Below, piece by piece: positions 63,444 to 64,000 of a stretch of DNA of 64,000 nt. The stretch lies in NCBI RefSeq assembly GCF_024170225.1, contig NZ_JALJXU010000001.1, positions 62,001 through 126,000 of the forward strand, read 5' to 3'. The DNA comes from Streptococcus gallinaceus (GTDB taxonomy: Bacteria; Bacillota; Bacilli; Lactobacillales; Streptococcaceae). A program made the translations under genes and the position numbers. A model generated the notes under the pieces. That model made no database searches. It saw nothing but the letters and a program-made list of their open reading frames with translations, and was not told where the DNA came from. Within the stretch, counting starts at the first letter, position 1. Every line of letters begins with the position of its first letter.

Positions 63444-64000
63444 GTAGTGCCTGTTCTAAATCAATGATGCTATCACAAACGAGGTCTAAAAGTTCGCTAT
63501 CATGACTGATGAGGAGGATTGTTTGTCCGTGCTGTTTGGCTTGTTGGAGGAGTTGAGCAACTTCCAGCATTTGAAGGTAGTCCAGTCCGCTACTTGGTTC
63601 GTCTAATATAAGGAAGTCTTTTCCGCTGAGGAGGCTGGTTGCCAGCAAGAGACGTTGCTGTTCACCGCCTGACAAGCTAGCAGGATGACGATTCATTAAA
63701 TGGTCTAACTTCAAAGCCTGACGAATCGATTCAAGCTGGTCGAGAGAGGTGCTTCCTAGTCTGAGCTCTTGTTCCACGGTCGGGGCAAAGAGTTGAAGGC
63801 GGACATCTTGGAGGAGCAGGCTCATGTGTTGTAGTCTTTCTGGCGCAGACTGGGGAGTATCATTCCAGAGGATACTCTCATTGCGAACCGCCCGAAGACC
63901 GACCAGTTGCTGAGCGAGACTGGATTTGCCAGAACCATTTGCACCGACGAGTCCGATGACAGTGCCAGCGGGAACAGCAAGCTCAGTAAGCAGACCAGAT
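63424..64000 (-). CDS. ABC transporter ATP-binding protein (5' part beyond window)
   Basis: The minus-strand frame is open to the window edge, giving about 192 residues. Walker A GANGSGKSS is visible near the edge, then the Q-loop region, signature LSGGEQQRLLLA, Walker B LILDEPSSGLD and the H-loop ISHDSE. The MSLLL start at 63825 is internal, because the Walker A lies upstream of it. It resembles CbiO/EcfA-like ATPases, possibly the second half of a two-domain protein. Substrate unknown. Confidence 0.85.
   Translation of the reverse strand, partial: SGLLTELAVPAGTVIGLVGANGSGKSSLAQQLVGLRAVRNESILWNDTPQSAPERLQHMSLLLQDVRLQLFAPTVEQELRLGSTSLDQLESIRQALKLDHLMNRHPASLSGGEQQRLLLATSLLSGKDFLILDEPSSGLDYLQMLEVAQLLQQAKQHGQTILLISHDSELLDLVCDSIIDLEQALQKNNLA

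Overview
The window looks like chromosome of a low-GC streptococcus. It carries a dlt operon tail, hprK-lgt, divergent pepQ/ccpA, a pbp2b-recR-ddl-murF cluster, comEA-comEC with a ComX-type box, and LPXTG-anchored surface enzymes. The surface gene set (GH85 endoglycosidase, 5'-nucleotidase) and overall gene content fit Streptococcus suis best. That species call is an inference from recognised families, not from a database match. I found no rRNA, tRNA, CRISPR array, prophage or intact IS element.

Layout. 1-2.9 kb: dltB (cut by the window edge), dltC, dltD and an L-2-hydroxyacid dehydrogenase. 2.9-3.4 kb: a 42-bp tandem-repeat array. 3.4-6.3 kb: hprK-lgt and two small envelope proteins. 6.4-8.9 kb: two U32 'peptidases' resembling the tRNA hydroxylation pair TrhP1/TrhP2; the first appears to be leaderless. 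9-12 kb: YdbC, BioY with a BirA operator, a broken zinc-ribbon NUDIX gene, and pepQ. 12.4-15.9 kb: ccpA and two glycolipid glycosyltransferases. 16-20.6 kb: a broken Crp-type regulator, a uridine phosphorylase and a dedicated ECF transporter (S, T, A, A), probably a nucleoside uptake and salvage module. 20.7-23 kb: T-box and thrS. 23-29.4 kb: an ABC exporter with its two-component system (YvfRSTU-like order), then a second ABC-2 exporter. 29.4-35 kb: pbp2b, recR, ddl, murF. 35-39.3 kb: a decaying region with a VncRS-like two-component locus, a lipoprotein-like hydrolase and a pepO remnant. 39.4-45.5 kb: a YwaF-like membrane protein, prfC, corA, cshA and two small genes. 45.5-51.4 kb: two cell-wall-anchored enzymes on the minus strand. 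51.6-57.5 kb: GIY-YIG protein, tRNA methyltransferase, plsC, comEA-comEC and a broken YdeI-like gene. 57.6-64 kb: HAD phosphatase with LacI regulator, a broken methyltransferase, a YhgE/Pip membrane protein with a divergent TetR regulator, and part of an ABC ATPase.

Two features stand out. First, a structured interspersed repeat of about 200 bp occurs three times (after the second U32 gene, after recR and after the VncS-like kinase). Each copy lies just downstream of a plus-strand gene, has a terminator-like hairpin before or at its start and another at its end, and one internal stem shows paired base changes between copies. Second, many genes are broken by single-base changes, most of them in short homopolymers. 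This is either real decay or sequencing error, and it affects several regulators and enzymes.

Carbon-control signals recur: ccpA itself, a cre-like site near its own promoter, one overlapping an ABC exporter promoter, and one just downstream of the endoglycosidase -10 box. A separate palindromic operator sits inside the HAD/LacI promoter. All functions are assigned from motifs and context read by eye.
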